Under the pieces are notes generated by a model. It did no database searches and was not told the DNA's origin. It was given only the letters and a program-made list of their open reading frames with translations. This document shows positions 38,113 to 49,840 of a stretch of 64,000 nt of DNA, one piece after another. The position numbers were made by a program, and so were the translations under genes. The DNA is from Alisma plantago-aquatica (taxonomy: Eukaryota > Streptophyta > Magnoliopsida > Alismatales > Alismataceae): positions 966,019,281-966,083,280 of the forward strand of contig OY856412.1 of assembly GCA_963693085.1 (NCBI GenBank), written 5' to 3'. Numbering within the stretch: position 1 is the stretch's first letter; each line of letters starts with the position of its first letter.

Positions 38113-41100
38113 TGATGCCCATCACGCTAATCAAGATTACTCAAAACAAAACACATGATTAGCTGCTAATTAACCACATAACCAGAAAAGAGGGTAAATT
38201 AAATCCAATTTATACATTACCATAATGTCCAAAAACTTTACATAAGGGTCCAAAAACTTGCATATCAACACATATCATACCAGGTATTTACATGTATGTA
38301 CAGTGGACTCAGCCACAACATGTATACAAAAGATATTATTCCACATATACATGCCATATACAAACATTAGCACACTTCCAAAAACTCGATTTGATGTACC
38401 TATAACCTACAAACATCTCATGCCCGGACCTAAGAGCACATAGATGACTCTAGGACACACTAACTACTAGCCAACCTTCTACTTCTACTACTCTTCAGGC
38501 TACTCTTCCTTACCACCATGATCCTGATGACATTGCTGATGACCACCTAAAAAGATTGGTGACCCACGAGGTGAGACCAATGTCCCAGTGAGAAATATAA
38601 CTCTCAACAACAATTATTGATTACATCAAGTTAAGCTAATTAAGCAGATTAAACATATTCAGTAAGCTAAACATATAAGCATAATAATAGGTGTACATAA
38701 CAAGCATATAATGAAACAAATAATACTATCATTTACTAAACATGTAACTTATCCTTCAATATTAAATAACAACTAAGAAGTATAAGAAACATGGTAAAGG
38801 TTATCAACCGATGTGAATCATGTTTAACCCTAAACAAATTTACTACACGGCTGGGTTATGTCTTTTATTAAGCCCTATGGAGTTTAAGGTATACCACTCA
38901 AATTCCAACTGACCACCGCTTGGTCACAATCAGTTTCATATAAGATCTAGGAGAGCCAGAATCCTACTCACCCCTAGGTCAGTACGAGTCAACAATAATG
39001 ACATACCAGTCAAACTACTCATAATGACATATAAGTCAAACTGCAAGCCAGCCTAGTCCTCCCTTAGTATATATGTCACGACACTCATAACCAGGGTATA
39101 GAAAAACCCTATCATCCAAGGTACAACCAAAACTGTCCTCAAAACATCATAGATATACAAGTATCAACTATTCTTAAACTGAGGCATAACAACCGTCCTC
39201 CAAACCTTAAGATTAGGATGTCAAGGACACATAGTTAGATGCACCCCACATACTCAATTCAATTCGATCTTCCCTTAGTAATACTTGTTTCTCCATCCAA
39301 AAAGTCCTGACACTAAATGGTTCTACAAAACATGGCACTACATGATTAGGGTTTCAATTGATTAGTGAATATTAATTGGATGAGTTAAGGCTGCATCAAT
39401 CAAGTTACATACAAACCCTAAAAGAATTCTACAAAAACATGGTATGTTGCAACTTTAAAAGATATAAAATGTATGAAACATAATGCCCAACACATCATCA
39501 CATGTTACTATTTCATTTCCATACATGAGTCCATACTCATCATCATACCATCATATGATACAAATCCTTGTCACATCATGAAGAGGATAACACCTCAATT
39601 AGCACACAAGACCATTCCAAGGTCATAAGATCATTCAGATTGCTCCCAATAAGAACATCATTATCCTTCCATGCATCATCAAGGCTCATCAACCATCACC
39701 ATACATGTGATACATAATTTCAACATGATATTGCATTTAAGAACTATGTTGTTCATATGACAACAATTTAGGGTTACAACAACATAGAGAGAGAGTATTC
39801 CATCATCATACTAATCACATAAAGAAACTTTGTATAATCAACCATCATCACTTACTTGTATTAGGGTTAGGTTCAACCAAGATGAGTGAATTAAGGTTAC
39901 AAAACAACAATCAAAGATAAACCCTAGTTCTTATTATCTCCATTAATCATGAAAGCATAAGGTCAAATATAACCATTGACCATAGAGTTAGGGAATTTCA
40001 TCGACCACATAGATTATGGAAACATAGAGACCACCTAGGTTAGGAACACCTTGGAGACTGCTAGGGTTAGTTCCCTTAGCAAACACTAGGGTTCAAGATC
40101 ATAACGAACAACATGGATCAAAACTTCATCGACCGCTAAGGTCAAAGAACATAGCGACTGCTAGGGTTAGGTCACTTTGGAGACCGATAGGGCTACCAAA
40201 CATAGTGACTATTAGGGTACCAAAATTTCATTGACCACTAAGGGTCCAAAAGTTGGCGACCACATAAGATCAAACTCATTGACCAATCATGGAGAGATAT
40301 AAAACTTGGCAACCACTATACATTCAAAACTTGGCGGCCAATCAGAGTTCAAAAACTTGGTGAATACTATAGCTATAACTCATTGGCCATATAAGGGTGA
40401 AATCTTGGCAACCATCAAGATGCAAAATTTTGGCGACCACTCATGATGTCAAAATTTTTGCGACCATAGAGGGTTCAAATCTCGGCAACCATGAAGAGAC
40501 CAAAATTTCATTGACCACTACGAGTCCAAAATAGGTTGATTACCACTAAGAATTTGAAAGGTCATCAAGTTGCATCGCAAGGAGAAAGATCAGTTCATAA
40601 CCCTAATTAGCAACCATCATTAGAGAGAGAAAAAATAATCGTTACCAAAAGCAAGCAAGTACAAAAATTTCACTATCTAGTGAGGTTTGTGCACAAGGAT
40701 TAAGGTTCATCCAAGAAGATACACTACTCAAGAATCATCATATAAACACAAAACCTAGGTAAAAAATACTACCTTTCTACTTGGAACAACATTTAAGGGC
40801 AGGATCATGCACATGCAAGGTAAGAGTAAGAAATAAATGTGAACTCACCTCTAGAAGATGGAGCAACTCCAAACAACAAGGTAGCTTGAGGATGGAAGGT
40901 AGATACCCTAGCTTGAGCACTCTAGTCGACCAAGCTAGCTCCTCCAACAAAAAGGAAGAAAAACCTAAGTCATGGAAGAAAGAAAGGAGTGTTCTTCAAC
41001 CATTAGCTCATGGTCAACCATGGATCTGACCAAAAAGAAGATAGGGCAGCAAAGAAAATGAAGGAAAAGTGAGAGATCTCACATTCCTAGGCCAACGAAC

Positions 41101-41984
41101 CAAGCAAAGAAGCACCAAACGACTTCAATTACGGTAGATCCAAACCCTACATGCACATGCAAGCAAGATAGACCTCCTTCTTCAACCTTAAGCTCCTCCT
41201 TCACCACCAAGAAAGAGGTGACAAACTCCAAAAGCAAGAATAGAGAAAGAGGGTTCAAAGGCTTTGGTTGCATGCGAGGAGGGAGGTTTATATGGTTATG
41301 GGTGAGAGAAGAGAAGGTAGAGGTGTTTAGCCATGTGTCAAAGGTTAAATCATCTCATCCATGCAAGAATCTCATACATGAAAATAGGTTGACTATATAG
41401 ATCAGAACCCGACGACCACAATAGAAAGCTCATCGACCACTTAGGTTGTTGGTGACCAAGGTGGTCAGAAAACCAAATGACCGCCAAATCTAGGTGATGT
41501 TGGCGACCAAGATGAATTCAAATCTCATCTACACCCAACCATAGATGGATCAAGAAAGCTTGGAGACCTCCAACATTAGAGATCACATCCTTGGCGAGTG
41601 CCAACATAAAGTGGCCCAACACTCAAGGTCAACCATGTGTTAGGGCATCTAAGAGAGCAAACTCTAATTTCAACACAAGATGTCACCACTCACACCAAGA
41701 TATAACAAGGTTCCATAAAGCACAAGTACATCAACCATGGTGCAAAAACACATGAGTCACAACAAGAATGTGATAAATTTCAAGAAAAACCATATATATG
41801 GGTTTTGCTTAAAAGCCCAAAACAAATATATAATTGCATAAATTACTTAAACAATCTCCAAACTAGACGAGACTTGAAACTTATGTTTGTCACATGATGT
41901 CAAAAACCATCTTAAGGTTTACTTAAGGTTTTAATAATCCAATTTATGACAAGAAAACATGTCCAATCAAAAGCAAGGTCAACA
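38113..41984 (-). repeat. Gypsy right LTR (5' LTR)
   Basis: This 3.87-kb LTR is the full-length partner of the left LTR. It starts TGATGCCCATCACG and ends GGTCAACA on the plus strand, giving TGTTGACC...CA on the element strand. It retains about 1 kb (38,270-39,240) that the left LTR has lost. The many base differences between the two LTRs indicate an old insertion. Confidence 0.88.
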
Positions 41985-41990
41985 GTTTTA

Positions 41991-41992
<2 letters not shown>

Positions 41993-42051
<59 letters not shown>

Positions 42052-42058
42052 GTGTGTG
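41993..42058. repeat. (AT)n(TG)n microsatellite
   Basis: About 27 AT units are followed by four TG units, eight bases beyond the right gypsy LTR. The left LTR border abuts a similar CA/TA tract. Confidence 0.95.
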
Positions 42059-42429
42059 CGCGTATGCTTCTAGAGATACAGAGTCAAACTAGATTAGAAT
42101 CCATTTTACAAAGCACAAGTAGAGCTCAATTTCCCATTATAACATTAACATGGTGTAAAGGATTTGTTACTCACCTTATGAACATCATATAAATCAATTT
42201 TGACCTCCCTAGAATGCTTTTCTACTAGAATACCCATTGGTTCTAGGCATTTAGTTCTATGAGGATTAGATACGATGATTTTAAGAGCCCAATTTTATGT
42301 TTGCCCAATCTTCCAATGCAAATTGACAGTCGACTAGTTTTCCAATATAGATCAACATTGCTAACTTAACAATTTATATCAAGGGTAAAGTTGATCAGGT
42401 GTAGTCAAGTTACAAAGTGTGATGTCTTA
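42059..42429. other. Unclassified flank
   Basis: AT-rich DNA with no coding motif or repeat structure that I recognise. Confidence 0.35.
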
Positions 42430-42705
42430 ATTTGTAAATATATTGTAAATTGTAATTTGTTGTCGGACGAACCTAAATAAACACACCCTAGATACTATGA
42501 GCATGATTAAAATATATTTAGTACGAAGTTACTAATTTTGTTCCACTTTACACTATGCAACTAGTAATTTCTTATAATTGAATTCCAACACTCTTCAAAT
42601 ATCTATCTAGATGGATAATTTCATGGAGCTCTAATAGGAAAAATATATGCTTCCTTTGTAGAAACTACACAAAAAAGCCTTAAAAAGTGTCTTATACTAT
42701 CAATG
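42430..42705. repeat. Dispersed repeat copy B, left part
   Basis: This aligns with 2,025-2,290 of copy A, for example TAGTAATTTCTTATAATTG against TAGTAATTTGCTACTATAAG and AAAGTGTCTTATAC against ACAGTGTCTTGTAC. It is more AT-shifted than copy A. It is separated from its continuation at 47,937 by the copia element and an extra 290 bp. Confidence 0.65.
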
Positions 42706-42714
42706 ATATCACCT

Positions 42715-43000
42715 CCTACAAGCATGTTTGATTTGGATGTTATGGTATTCAATTGTATTCTGGAATCCATATGCACAAATATTATGTTTGATTTATGGGG
42801 TTTGGAAAATGGAACTATTTTGTGAATTTTCGTTTCTAATGAGAATGTTGTATTTTACCTCCAAAATAATTCTTGACATCAAGATCTAGACCCAACTTCT
42901 ATAAAACAAACATAAAACTGAACTATACAATTTGTAAAAGTCCATATTTTTGCTAAAGTAGGATGTTTAGGTATAATTTAATGAAAATCTTGCTAACTAA
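42715..43000. mobile_element. Possible MITE
   Basis: A stretch absent from copy A carries GCATGTTTGATTTGGATG near its left and ATAAAACAAACATAAAAC near 42,902-42,920, loosely inverted relatives as in many plant MITEs. Ends and target duplication were not resolved. Confidence 0.3.
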
Positions 43001-43004
43001 ATGT

Positions 43005-43415
43005 ATTTTTAGATCTACCTTGAATCCTGATCTATTTGTATTTCCCAGTCCTACTATGATCTCTGCCCACCAGCTTAGGGGGGTGTCTCATTAAAAAGAA
43101 TTTCATGAATCCAATTACCACTTCAGCCATTCTGCAACTTCAATTTTTACTGTCCAACATGGACCCAAAGCACATATTTTTGGCCTATAAATAAGGTCAT
43201 CCCGATTAGGGTTTTGGCATCATATTATCTATTTTTGTAAGTTCATTCTTGTACGAACTTCTACTTTCTATAACCCTGATATCTTCTAGAAAAGAAACTA
43301 CCCCACCCGAGTAGACTACCTTGGATGAGCCATGTAAATCTTGTGTTCTTCTTTTTTGAATGCTCATCTCTCAATCATTCTTTTCTACACTTTTGTGCAT
43401 CTATTTTTCTCAACA
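43005..43415 (+). repeat. Copia 3 5' LTR
   Basis: This aligns with the 3' LTR from AGATC(T/G)(A/G)CCTTGAATCC to TTTTTCTCAA. It lacks about 75 bp of GC-rich sequence present in the 3' LTR near 47,360-47,440. A TATA-type CTATAAATAAG is present at about 43,185-43,195, the probable core promoter. Confidence 0.8.
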
Positions 43416-43960
43416 AACTAGTATAAGAAGTAGTCTGTTCCTATATTAAAGTAGAAGAGACAAACTCTTCTTTGTGAAAGATCGAGAAGTTCATCAGAAA
43501 GAATAGCTCTAGGATCTGGTGCATCAAGATGTGTTCTTTATTGAAGCAACAAGAGATATAGATGCTTATAGATGGAAATGAATTGTACAAAGTTGATGAA
43601 GATACATTGCCCAAGTTGGATGTAAAGGATCACTCAACAATTATCCTCTTCTAGGGGATGAAGTCATCTAGGAAGTAGATGATCAAGTTACTATATTTGG
43701 TATACATGGTGAAATCTCTTACCAACAAGCTGATTATGAAGAAACATATATTTTCACTCCATATGAAAGAAAGATAATCTTTGAAAGATTAGTTTATCAT
43801 ATGAATTCAATTTTATGGATGTAAAGAACATTGATTATAATCTTAGTGTTGAGAGAGATCCTTTGAGAGTACTTCACATGAATAAGTTAGGTCAAGTCTT
43901 CATAATCATGAATTTTGTGAATCTACATTTGCTAATACTCATGAAGTTGCTCCTGTTGTC

Positions 43961-44310
43961 TTGAACACAACAAATTTTGATTACAAGAAGAAGAAGGGAA
44001 AAGGGAAGAACACATTAAAATCCAAATATGTGAGACACATATGTAATGATTCTGATGGACCTGATCATTGGAAGGAAAATTGTTCAAAAATAACAAAGCA
44101 ATGGCTCTTGTTGCCAAAGAAGACTCTAACATTGAAAGGACTTAGTTCTTACTACTATAGATAAAGCTTGTACAAACAATTGTTGATTATGGACTCATGT
44201 TGCTCACATGACATGTGTCCTAACCAAAGTTGGTTTCCATCGTATGAGAAAATCAATGGAGGAGACATCTCAATGGAAAATGACGCTCCATGCAAGACAA
44301 TTGATATCGA
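43961..44310 (+). pseudogene. Copia 3 gag zinc knuckle and protease
   Basis: The segment reads ICNDSDGPDHWKENCSK, a damaged C-x2-C-x4-H-x4-C knuckle that has lost one cysteine. Further on, LIMDSCCSHDMCPNQSWF corresponds to the copia protease motif DSGxSxHMxxxxxxF, here with the glycine changed to cysteine. Stops separate the parts. Confidence 0.72.
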
Positions 44311-44477
44311 TTATATTTAGATCAGAAGACATGGCAGTGTAGTTAGAACCCTTACTAAAATACATCCTTTTCCAGAATAAAAAAATTCTAATCTCAATTT
44401 GTACTATTTATGATAAAGGTTATAATGGCTTAGTTGAATATAGAGTTCTAAAAATAACTAAGGGCAATGTTGTAGTC

Positions 44478-45340
44478 TTGCAAGGACATAAGGAGCGTGT
44501 TAATATCTACATATTAAAAGGGGTAAACGTTTTCGTATCTTCTACATCATCTTCTTCCTCAGTGGTTAACAAATATGATTTGTCTAAGTTACAACACATG
44601 CAACTTGGCAACATGAGAGATAACAAGATTATAGGATTCAACAAGTGTGGTCTAGTCAGTGATCTAAAGAAGACACAACTTGGATTTTGTGAACGTCGAT
44701 GGAAAGAAAAATCAAATCTCACTTCCTAATACATAGAGTGAAGGAGACAATTGATTATATCCACTATGATTATTGGGGTCCTTCCTGTGTTCCATACTGA
44801 GGAGGTGGATGACAATTCCTTTTTGTTATTGTTGAGTAATCAAGGATGACTTGAATATTCATTATGAAACACAAGAATGGGGATTTCTTCATCTTCAAGC
44901 AATGGAATACTCTAGCGGAGAATTAGAGTGAAAAGAAAGTGAAGCATCTAATGACTGTTTGAAGGACTATTTTCATAAGTAAGGCATGTCTAGACATCAT
45001 ACAATTAACGATACTCCATAGAAGAGAAGAGAGGCAAAAAATATGATTAGGACATTACTAGAGATAGCAAAGGTGCATGCTCTCCAATGTTGGTTTGAGA
45101 AAATCTAAGACTGTGGGAGCCACCCTTTATTTGGTAAATTTAAGACTTGTAACCTCCATCTATTATAAAGACACCTATGGAGGTTTGGATGGGTGCCCAC
45201 ACAATTGTTCTAGACTTAGAAAATTGAGTTTTCCTGCATACTATCATGTTGATGACAAAAACTTGGAGCCGAGCCTAATTAAAGGAAGATTCATGGGCTA
45301 CAATGATGGGTCTATAGGATAGACAATCTATAAGCATGGA
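44478..45340 (+). pseudogene. Copia 3 integrase
   Basis: The pre-integrase region includes LQHMQLGNMRDN, where a typical copia reads WHxRLGHMSxxG. The core follows in broken frames with YDYWGPS near 44,760 (typical DxWGP) and GMSRHHTINDTP near 44,983-45,015. It ends with GRFMGYNDGSIG near 45,290-45,320, matching the xFxGYxxxxKGYR motif. Integrase would join element cDNA to host DNA. No segment longer than about 83 codons stays open. Confidence 0.78.
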
Positions 45341-45639
45341 GTTATTCTTAGTAGAAATGTAACATTTCATGAGAACTCCATGCTAGGTCCATCATATTGT
45401 ACTGAAAGTGCGGGTTTTAGGACAACAACAAACATGCAAAGTTTTATTAAACTCCATTCCAACCTAAAACTGACAATTCACCACCAACTTGTCTTAATGT
45501 AGAAGAGACTAAATTAGTTTTTAATTCATAACATCCACCTGGGAGACCATATATATTTTCTCTTGATCATAAAAAATACTACTACCCCACCTATGAGATA
45601 CAATTATGAAAAAATGGTGGCTTATGTGCTACACATGAC

Positions 45640-46300
45640 ACAGAAGGTGGAGTCTATAAAGCCTACTTCCTATTATGAAGACATAACTTGTTCTAAATCT
45701 ACTCAGTGGATTTTCTGCCATGGGTGAAGAAATGGAACCTCTTCACATGAATCTGACATGGGATCTTGTCAAACTACCACATGGGAGATCTATTATAGGA
45801 TGCACGTGATTGTTAAGATAAAGGTTGGGTTACTAGAGGTTGATAATACTAGATACAAATCATGACTAGTTGCAAAGGTCTATAGTTAGAAAGAGGGACT
45901 GGAATACAATAAGATCTTTGGTCTAGTTTGTTTGACACACTTCCATCAGAATGCTTCTTTCTATGACAACACATCGAAATCTGGATCTTGAGCAACTTGA
46001 CGTGAAGCATACCGTTTTACATGGAGAGCTTGAGAAGGAAATATACATGAGACAATTAGAAGGTTTCTTTATTTTGGGTCAGGAAGATCATGTTTGGAAA
46101 ATGAAAAAAATCCTTATATGGGCTAAAGCAATATCCTACATGCAGTTTGATAACTACATGTTTATGCATGACTACACTCGTAGTGTGTATAACTATTGTG
46201 TGTATTACAACACAACCAATGATAGTTCGATCATCTACCTACTCTTATACATGGATGACATGCTCATAGATGCTAGAGATAAGACTAGAATTTAGAAATT
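45640..46300 (+). pseudogene. Copia 3 reverse transcriptase
   Basis: The open segment 45,951-46,295 reads LEQLDVKHTVLHGELEKEIY, MRQLEGF and IIYLLLYMDDMLIDA, corresponding to the copia motifs LxQLDVKxAFLHGxLxExIYMxQPxGF and LLLYVDDMLI. The catalytic DD pair is present. The upstream part (45,700-45,940) is out of frame with internal stops. Confidence 0.88.
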
Positions 46301-46479
46301 TTAGACTTTTCTTAGTATAAAGTCCGATATTAAGGAAACACTCTTTGGGATGGAGATCTATAGGGACCACAACATCAAAATTCTCTTTATATCTCAGAAA
46401 AGCTATATCTAGAAGATGCTACACCGCTTTGGGATGTTTACTGCAAAGTATTTTGATAGTCCATCTGTAACAAAACCTA

Positions 46480-47190
46480 TTCTTTCCACAGGCTTTGCAC
46501 CTCAGATAGATGAATATGCCCTCAATATTGTCTCAAGGTTTGCATGCTAGTGTAGATGGGAGTCTAATCTATGCTATGGTGTGCACCAGACCACATATTG
46601 TACATGCTGTCAATGTTGTCCGTTGATTCATGGGCCAACCGGGGAAGGGACACTTGCTGAATGTAAGGCACATCTTCCTCTATCTGAAAGGAATAACTAA
46701 TTGTCTCTCATCTACAAAGGTGATTCTAAGTGTCTGGTCGTAGGATATTTACATTATTATTATTTTGTAGAACCAAATCGAAGGGAATATATGAAAGGCT
46801 ACATCTTTACTATTAGTGGTTACGTTGTCAGTTAGAAGGCTACACTACAACCCTCAATCACATTGTCAACAACAGAGGATCATGAGTACATGGCTCTAAC
46901 TGAATCTGTGAAGGAAGGATATAAGATTGAAGAGATAGTCAATGATCTCATCATTCAACAAGATTGAGAGATGTTATTTTGCGATATTCTGGTGCTCTAT
47001 ATTTGGAAAAAAATGAACTGCATCATAATAGAACCAAACACATTGATGTAGATATCACTTCAACATGATAGAGAAGAGATCAAGGTGAAAAGATTGGCAG
47101 AATAAACAACCCAACCAATATGCTCACAAAAGCAGTTCCTAGGAGCAAGTTCAAGCATTGTTTGGACATGATAAATGTTGATAGCTAGTA
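46480..47190 (+). pseudogene. Copia 3 RNase H
   Basis: Broken frames include a TRPHIVHAVNVV-type segment near 46,590-46,620 (typical TRPDIAxAVxxV). Further on come a KGYIFTISG segment near 46,795 and, at the end, NNPTNMLTKAVPRSKFKHCL (about 47,106-47,163), matching the NPADMLTKxxPxxKFxHCLxLxN terminus of copia Pol. Confidence 0.82.
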
Positions 47191-47272
47191 GTATCCCCAC
47201 TTGGAGGTGCTTAGCGCTAGCAAAAGCTAAATCTGGTTCCAAGGACCAGAGATGATTCAATGTACGTAAGAT

Positions 47273-47930
47273 TGTTAGATCGGCCTTGAATCCAAATCCG
47301 TCTATGTTTGCTAGTCCCACTGGGATCTCTGCCAACCATCTTAGGAGAGTCTCACTAACCGACCAATGAGCCGGAGGGGTCAAGGAAGGGGGGGAGGGCG
47401 CTACCACCCCTTGACGAGTGAGGGGGGATTGCAGGGCAAATCCCTAGGCTGAAACCAATTTTTTGAATTGGATTAGGAATTTGAGTGAGTCCTTCCGTAA
47501 CTTTAATGTCCATTGTCCAGCTTGTAATGGGACTCTATATGTTGAGCCTATAAATAAGATCATCTGGGTTATGACTTTAGAATTAGGTTAATTGTTTGTG
47601 TAAAAATCATGCCTATACAAACGTATGTTTTGTTTAACCCTAATATGATATATTTTAGAAACTGCCGCCGCCCATGGAGTAATTGAAATCTGCTGTTGTG
47701 AGTTGCTATTGCACTTTTTGTTGCATTTAATTCCAACCTTACATCTAACTCCAAAGACCCATCCCTAAAAAAAATTCATTGAGTGTTTTACGGTCGAAAT
47801 TTAATGCAAACACGCTAGAATAACATCCTCAGAACAGCGAATTTGAACCCCCATGGAGTAACGTAAATATTGAATTCTTTCTGGTGTGTACTCGTCTCTC
47901 AATACGCTTCCATACATCAATTTTTCTCAA
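47273..47930 (+). repeat. Copia 3 3' LTR with an internal MITE
   Basis: The LTR starts TGTTAGATCGG and ends near TTTTTCTCAA at 47,930. It is interrupted by a 167-bp insertion at 47,683-47,849. It keeps the CTATAAATAAG TATA-type element near 47,549. Confidence 0.8.
47683..47849. mobile_element. MITE in the copia 3 3' LTR
   Basis: The 167-bp insert is flanked by the perfect 12-bp direct repeat CCCATGGAGTAA (47,671-47,682 and 47,850-47,861). Its ends are inverted relatives: TTGAAATCTGCTGTTGTGAG on the left, and the complement of the right end reads TTCAAATTCGCTGTTCTGAG. Small size, terminal inverted repeats and a 9-12 bp target duplication suggest a Mutator-type MITE. The 5' LTR has no such insert, so it moved in after retrotransposition. 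Confidence 0.8.
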
Positions 47931-47936
47931 TGGTAT

Positions 47937-48600
47937 CCTAATGAAACTCAACACAACCATCCTTACATCACCCGTGAAAAAGTTGATACTACGCTGGGAT
48001 GACCTTCGCCAAGGGCTTAGTCGTGGGGTTGCGAGTGGCAAAAGGAGAAATGAGTAGTTAGATGTCAATGCACTGAGGTCGTAACTGGGGTATTTCCTTG
48101 TTATTCTCTTTCGCTACTAAAGTGCATGGAGGGAGAGACCATGATCATACGGCGGTCAGACAAAGAAAAGATAAAGAAGAACCCGTGGACGAGTCATTGT
48201 TCGATAGCTACATCGGGTATATAGTAGAGGGGAATATTTGTTTCGGGCACTCTTATTATGTCACTTGTTTGAAAAAGAGTGTTAAGGCAAAACCGAGGTG
48301 GTTAAAATAATCGAAGATTACTTAGTTTTCCTGATCCACTCATCAAAAGACTAGGTATCTTCAATTTCACCTAATTAACCTCAGGTTTTTCTATTCCTCC
48401 AGCTTTATGTACGCTATGTGAGCATTGGCATGAAGGGGTTGGTCGGTGCAGATTTGCGAGATTGAAGTGTAATATCTTTCCTTTTTCCTTTTCATTTTCG
48501 GTGCCATAAAGGAAAATCGGAATGGCAGCCGAAGATAGAGGATGACAGCGGGCCCGTGAAAGGATAGGGCGGCACCTATTTCTAAATTCTAATACATTCA
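47937..48600. repeat. Dispersed repeat copy B, right part
   Basis: This matches copy A from about 2,320 through the LINE-1 insertion point (2,782/48,472) and then 7,066 onward. It holds the uninterrupted GAAGTGTAATATC site where copy A carries LINE-1. Confidence 0.8.
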
Positions 48601-49840
48601 GGAGACCATCCATCGTTTATTTGTTTTCTCTAGCTTGCTGTAATGTAAGTAGAATGGCGCACTACTGATTTCTGTGAATCGGTGTGTCATATGTTAATGG
48701 CTTGTTAGTAGGGCGTACCGTTTCGGTTATACAACGAGGTGGGTCAGCTGTCCCCATCGCCAAAAGAATGCATATAAATGCACCCAGATAAAAGGAAATG
48801 AGTAAGACCGGATGATTTGATTCTCAGATAAAGCGAGAATCAGAAGAAGGGGCCACTAAACCAGGATGGGGGCCATCCCAAATAAAGCTTCCCTCCAGGT
48901 GCACCTTTTGCTTAAGTTCTGGTCGAGAACCAACTAAAACCTTAGAACTTGAAGTTGTTCGCCGTAGGAAGTTCTTCCAAGCAGGAAAGGTGGCGAGAAG
49001 AGAAGGAATAGGAGAACACGACAGCAAATAATCTTGGAGGTCTATGTATAGTTCCAATGGTGGTCGCGGTAAAAAAAAAAACTCTCCCCACATCACTTCT
49101 CCAAACTGCATACACATCTTATTTTTACTATCTTCACACAAAGAGCAACATTAATTGAATATGTGGGTAGCAAATCCTTAATTTGTTTGCAATCATGTCG
49201 CACCCTTCTTGTTGCAGATGTGAATACGCCCAACTTCTTGTTTGAAGTGATGTGAAAAAAAATATACGGCTAGGATGGGGGAAGGGGGTTGACACAATCA
49301 GGGATAAACAGTGGGGATGAGATTTATATTGAAAATTGGGTAAGTGATTCCATGCTCTGCATTCATTTTAGGGCTAATTTGGTTGGGTGAAGATGATTTG
49401 GCAAGTGGAAGATTAACACAGAAAAATCGAAAGGCATGAAAACAAATTGCATCTGAAAGGTTTGGTAGTAAGTACTTTGGACCGATCGACTCCATATATT
49501 TTTATTTGATCGGAAGGAACTGATGCCAAAGGAGGTTGCTGTCAGCATTCTCCTCAACACCACGAAGCAGCCGTGAAAGCACCGTGAGGCTGGGCGCCTG
49601 TGAAAACCAACCACGCCCATTTCCTATGCGGTTGGTTTGCATAACTTTTACACACGATTCCAGTTCACGTCGAGATGGTTTTCCTACCTGGAGTTCGAAC
49701 CGTACATAGCCAAACACTCTGATGTGAAAAAATGGCGTAGTTCATTTGTTTCGCTTTGGTTCTCAGTGGTACCAATGGGCTCCTTAAATGAGTATCTGGA
49801 TACATAGATATTAGTCTAATGATTAATGACCACAAGTCCG
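48601..49840. other. Unclassified mixed DNA
   Basis: Short open segments exist on the minus strand (for example 48,824-49,141 with EGSFIWDGPHPGL), but none is recognisable as a protein family. Stretches near 49,370-49,620 resemble decayed MITE sequence without clear ends. Confidence 0.3.

Larger units (their letters stand above)
21848..41984 (-). mobile_element. Ty3/gypsy chromovirus, nested and decayed
   Basis: A minus-strand LTR retrotransposon is bounded by two related LTRs (21,848-30,927 including an insertion, and 38,113-41,984). Read on the minus strand, the order is 5' LTR, primer-binding site, gag, protease, reverse transcriptase, RNase H, integrase, chromodomain, polypurine tract and 3' LTR, which is Ty3/gypsy gene order. 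The chromodomain places it among chromoviruses, which often target heterochromatin. Subtracting CACTA-C (6.1 kb) and the gag insertion (2.36 kb) leaves about 11.7 kb. All reading frames have stops or shifts. No 5-bp target duplication is visible; both outer borders lie at or within about 10 bp of TA microsatellite tracts, which may have erased it. Confidence 0.92.
43005..47930 (+). mobile_element. Copia element 3, Ty1/copia retrotransposon
   Basis: A plus-strand Ty1/copia element has LTRs at about 43,005-43,415 and 47,273-47,930. Between them, in order, are gag zinc knuckle, protease, integrase, reverse transcriptase and RNase H remnants, the gene order that defines copia elements. LTR similarity is clear, for example CTTGAATCC...CCCA(G/C)T followed by ATCTCTGCC in both, and CTATAAATAAG(G/A)TCATC. 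After the 5' LTR, TAGTATAAGAAGTA is a strongly decayed match to the initiator-Met primer site. The element interrupts dispersed repeat copy B, which resumes near 47,937. Every reading frame is broken. Confidence 0.88.

Noticed and set aside
48824..49141. 105-residue minus-strand frame as a possible host gene
   Set aside because: No recognisable motif, start context or exon structure, and it lies among decayed repeats.
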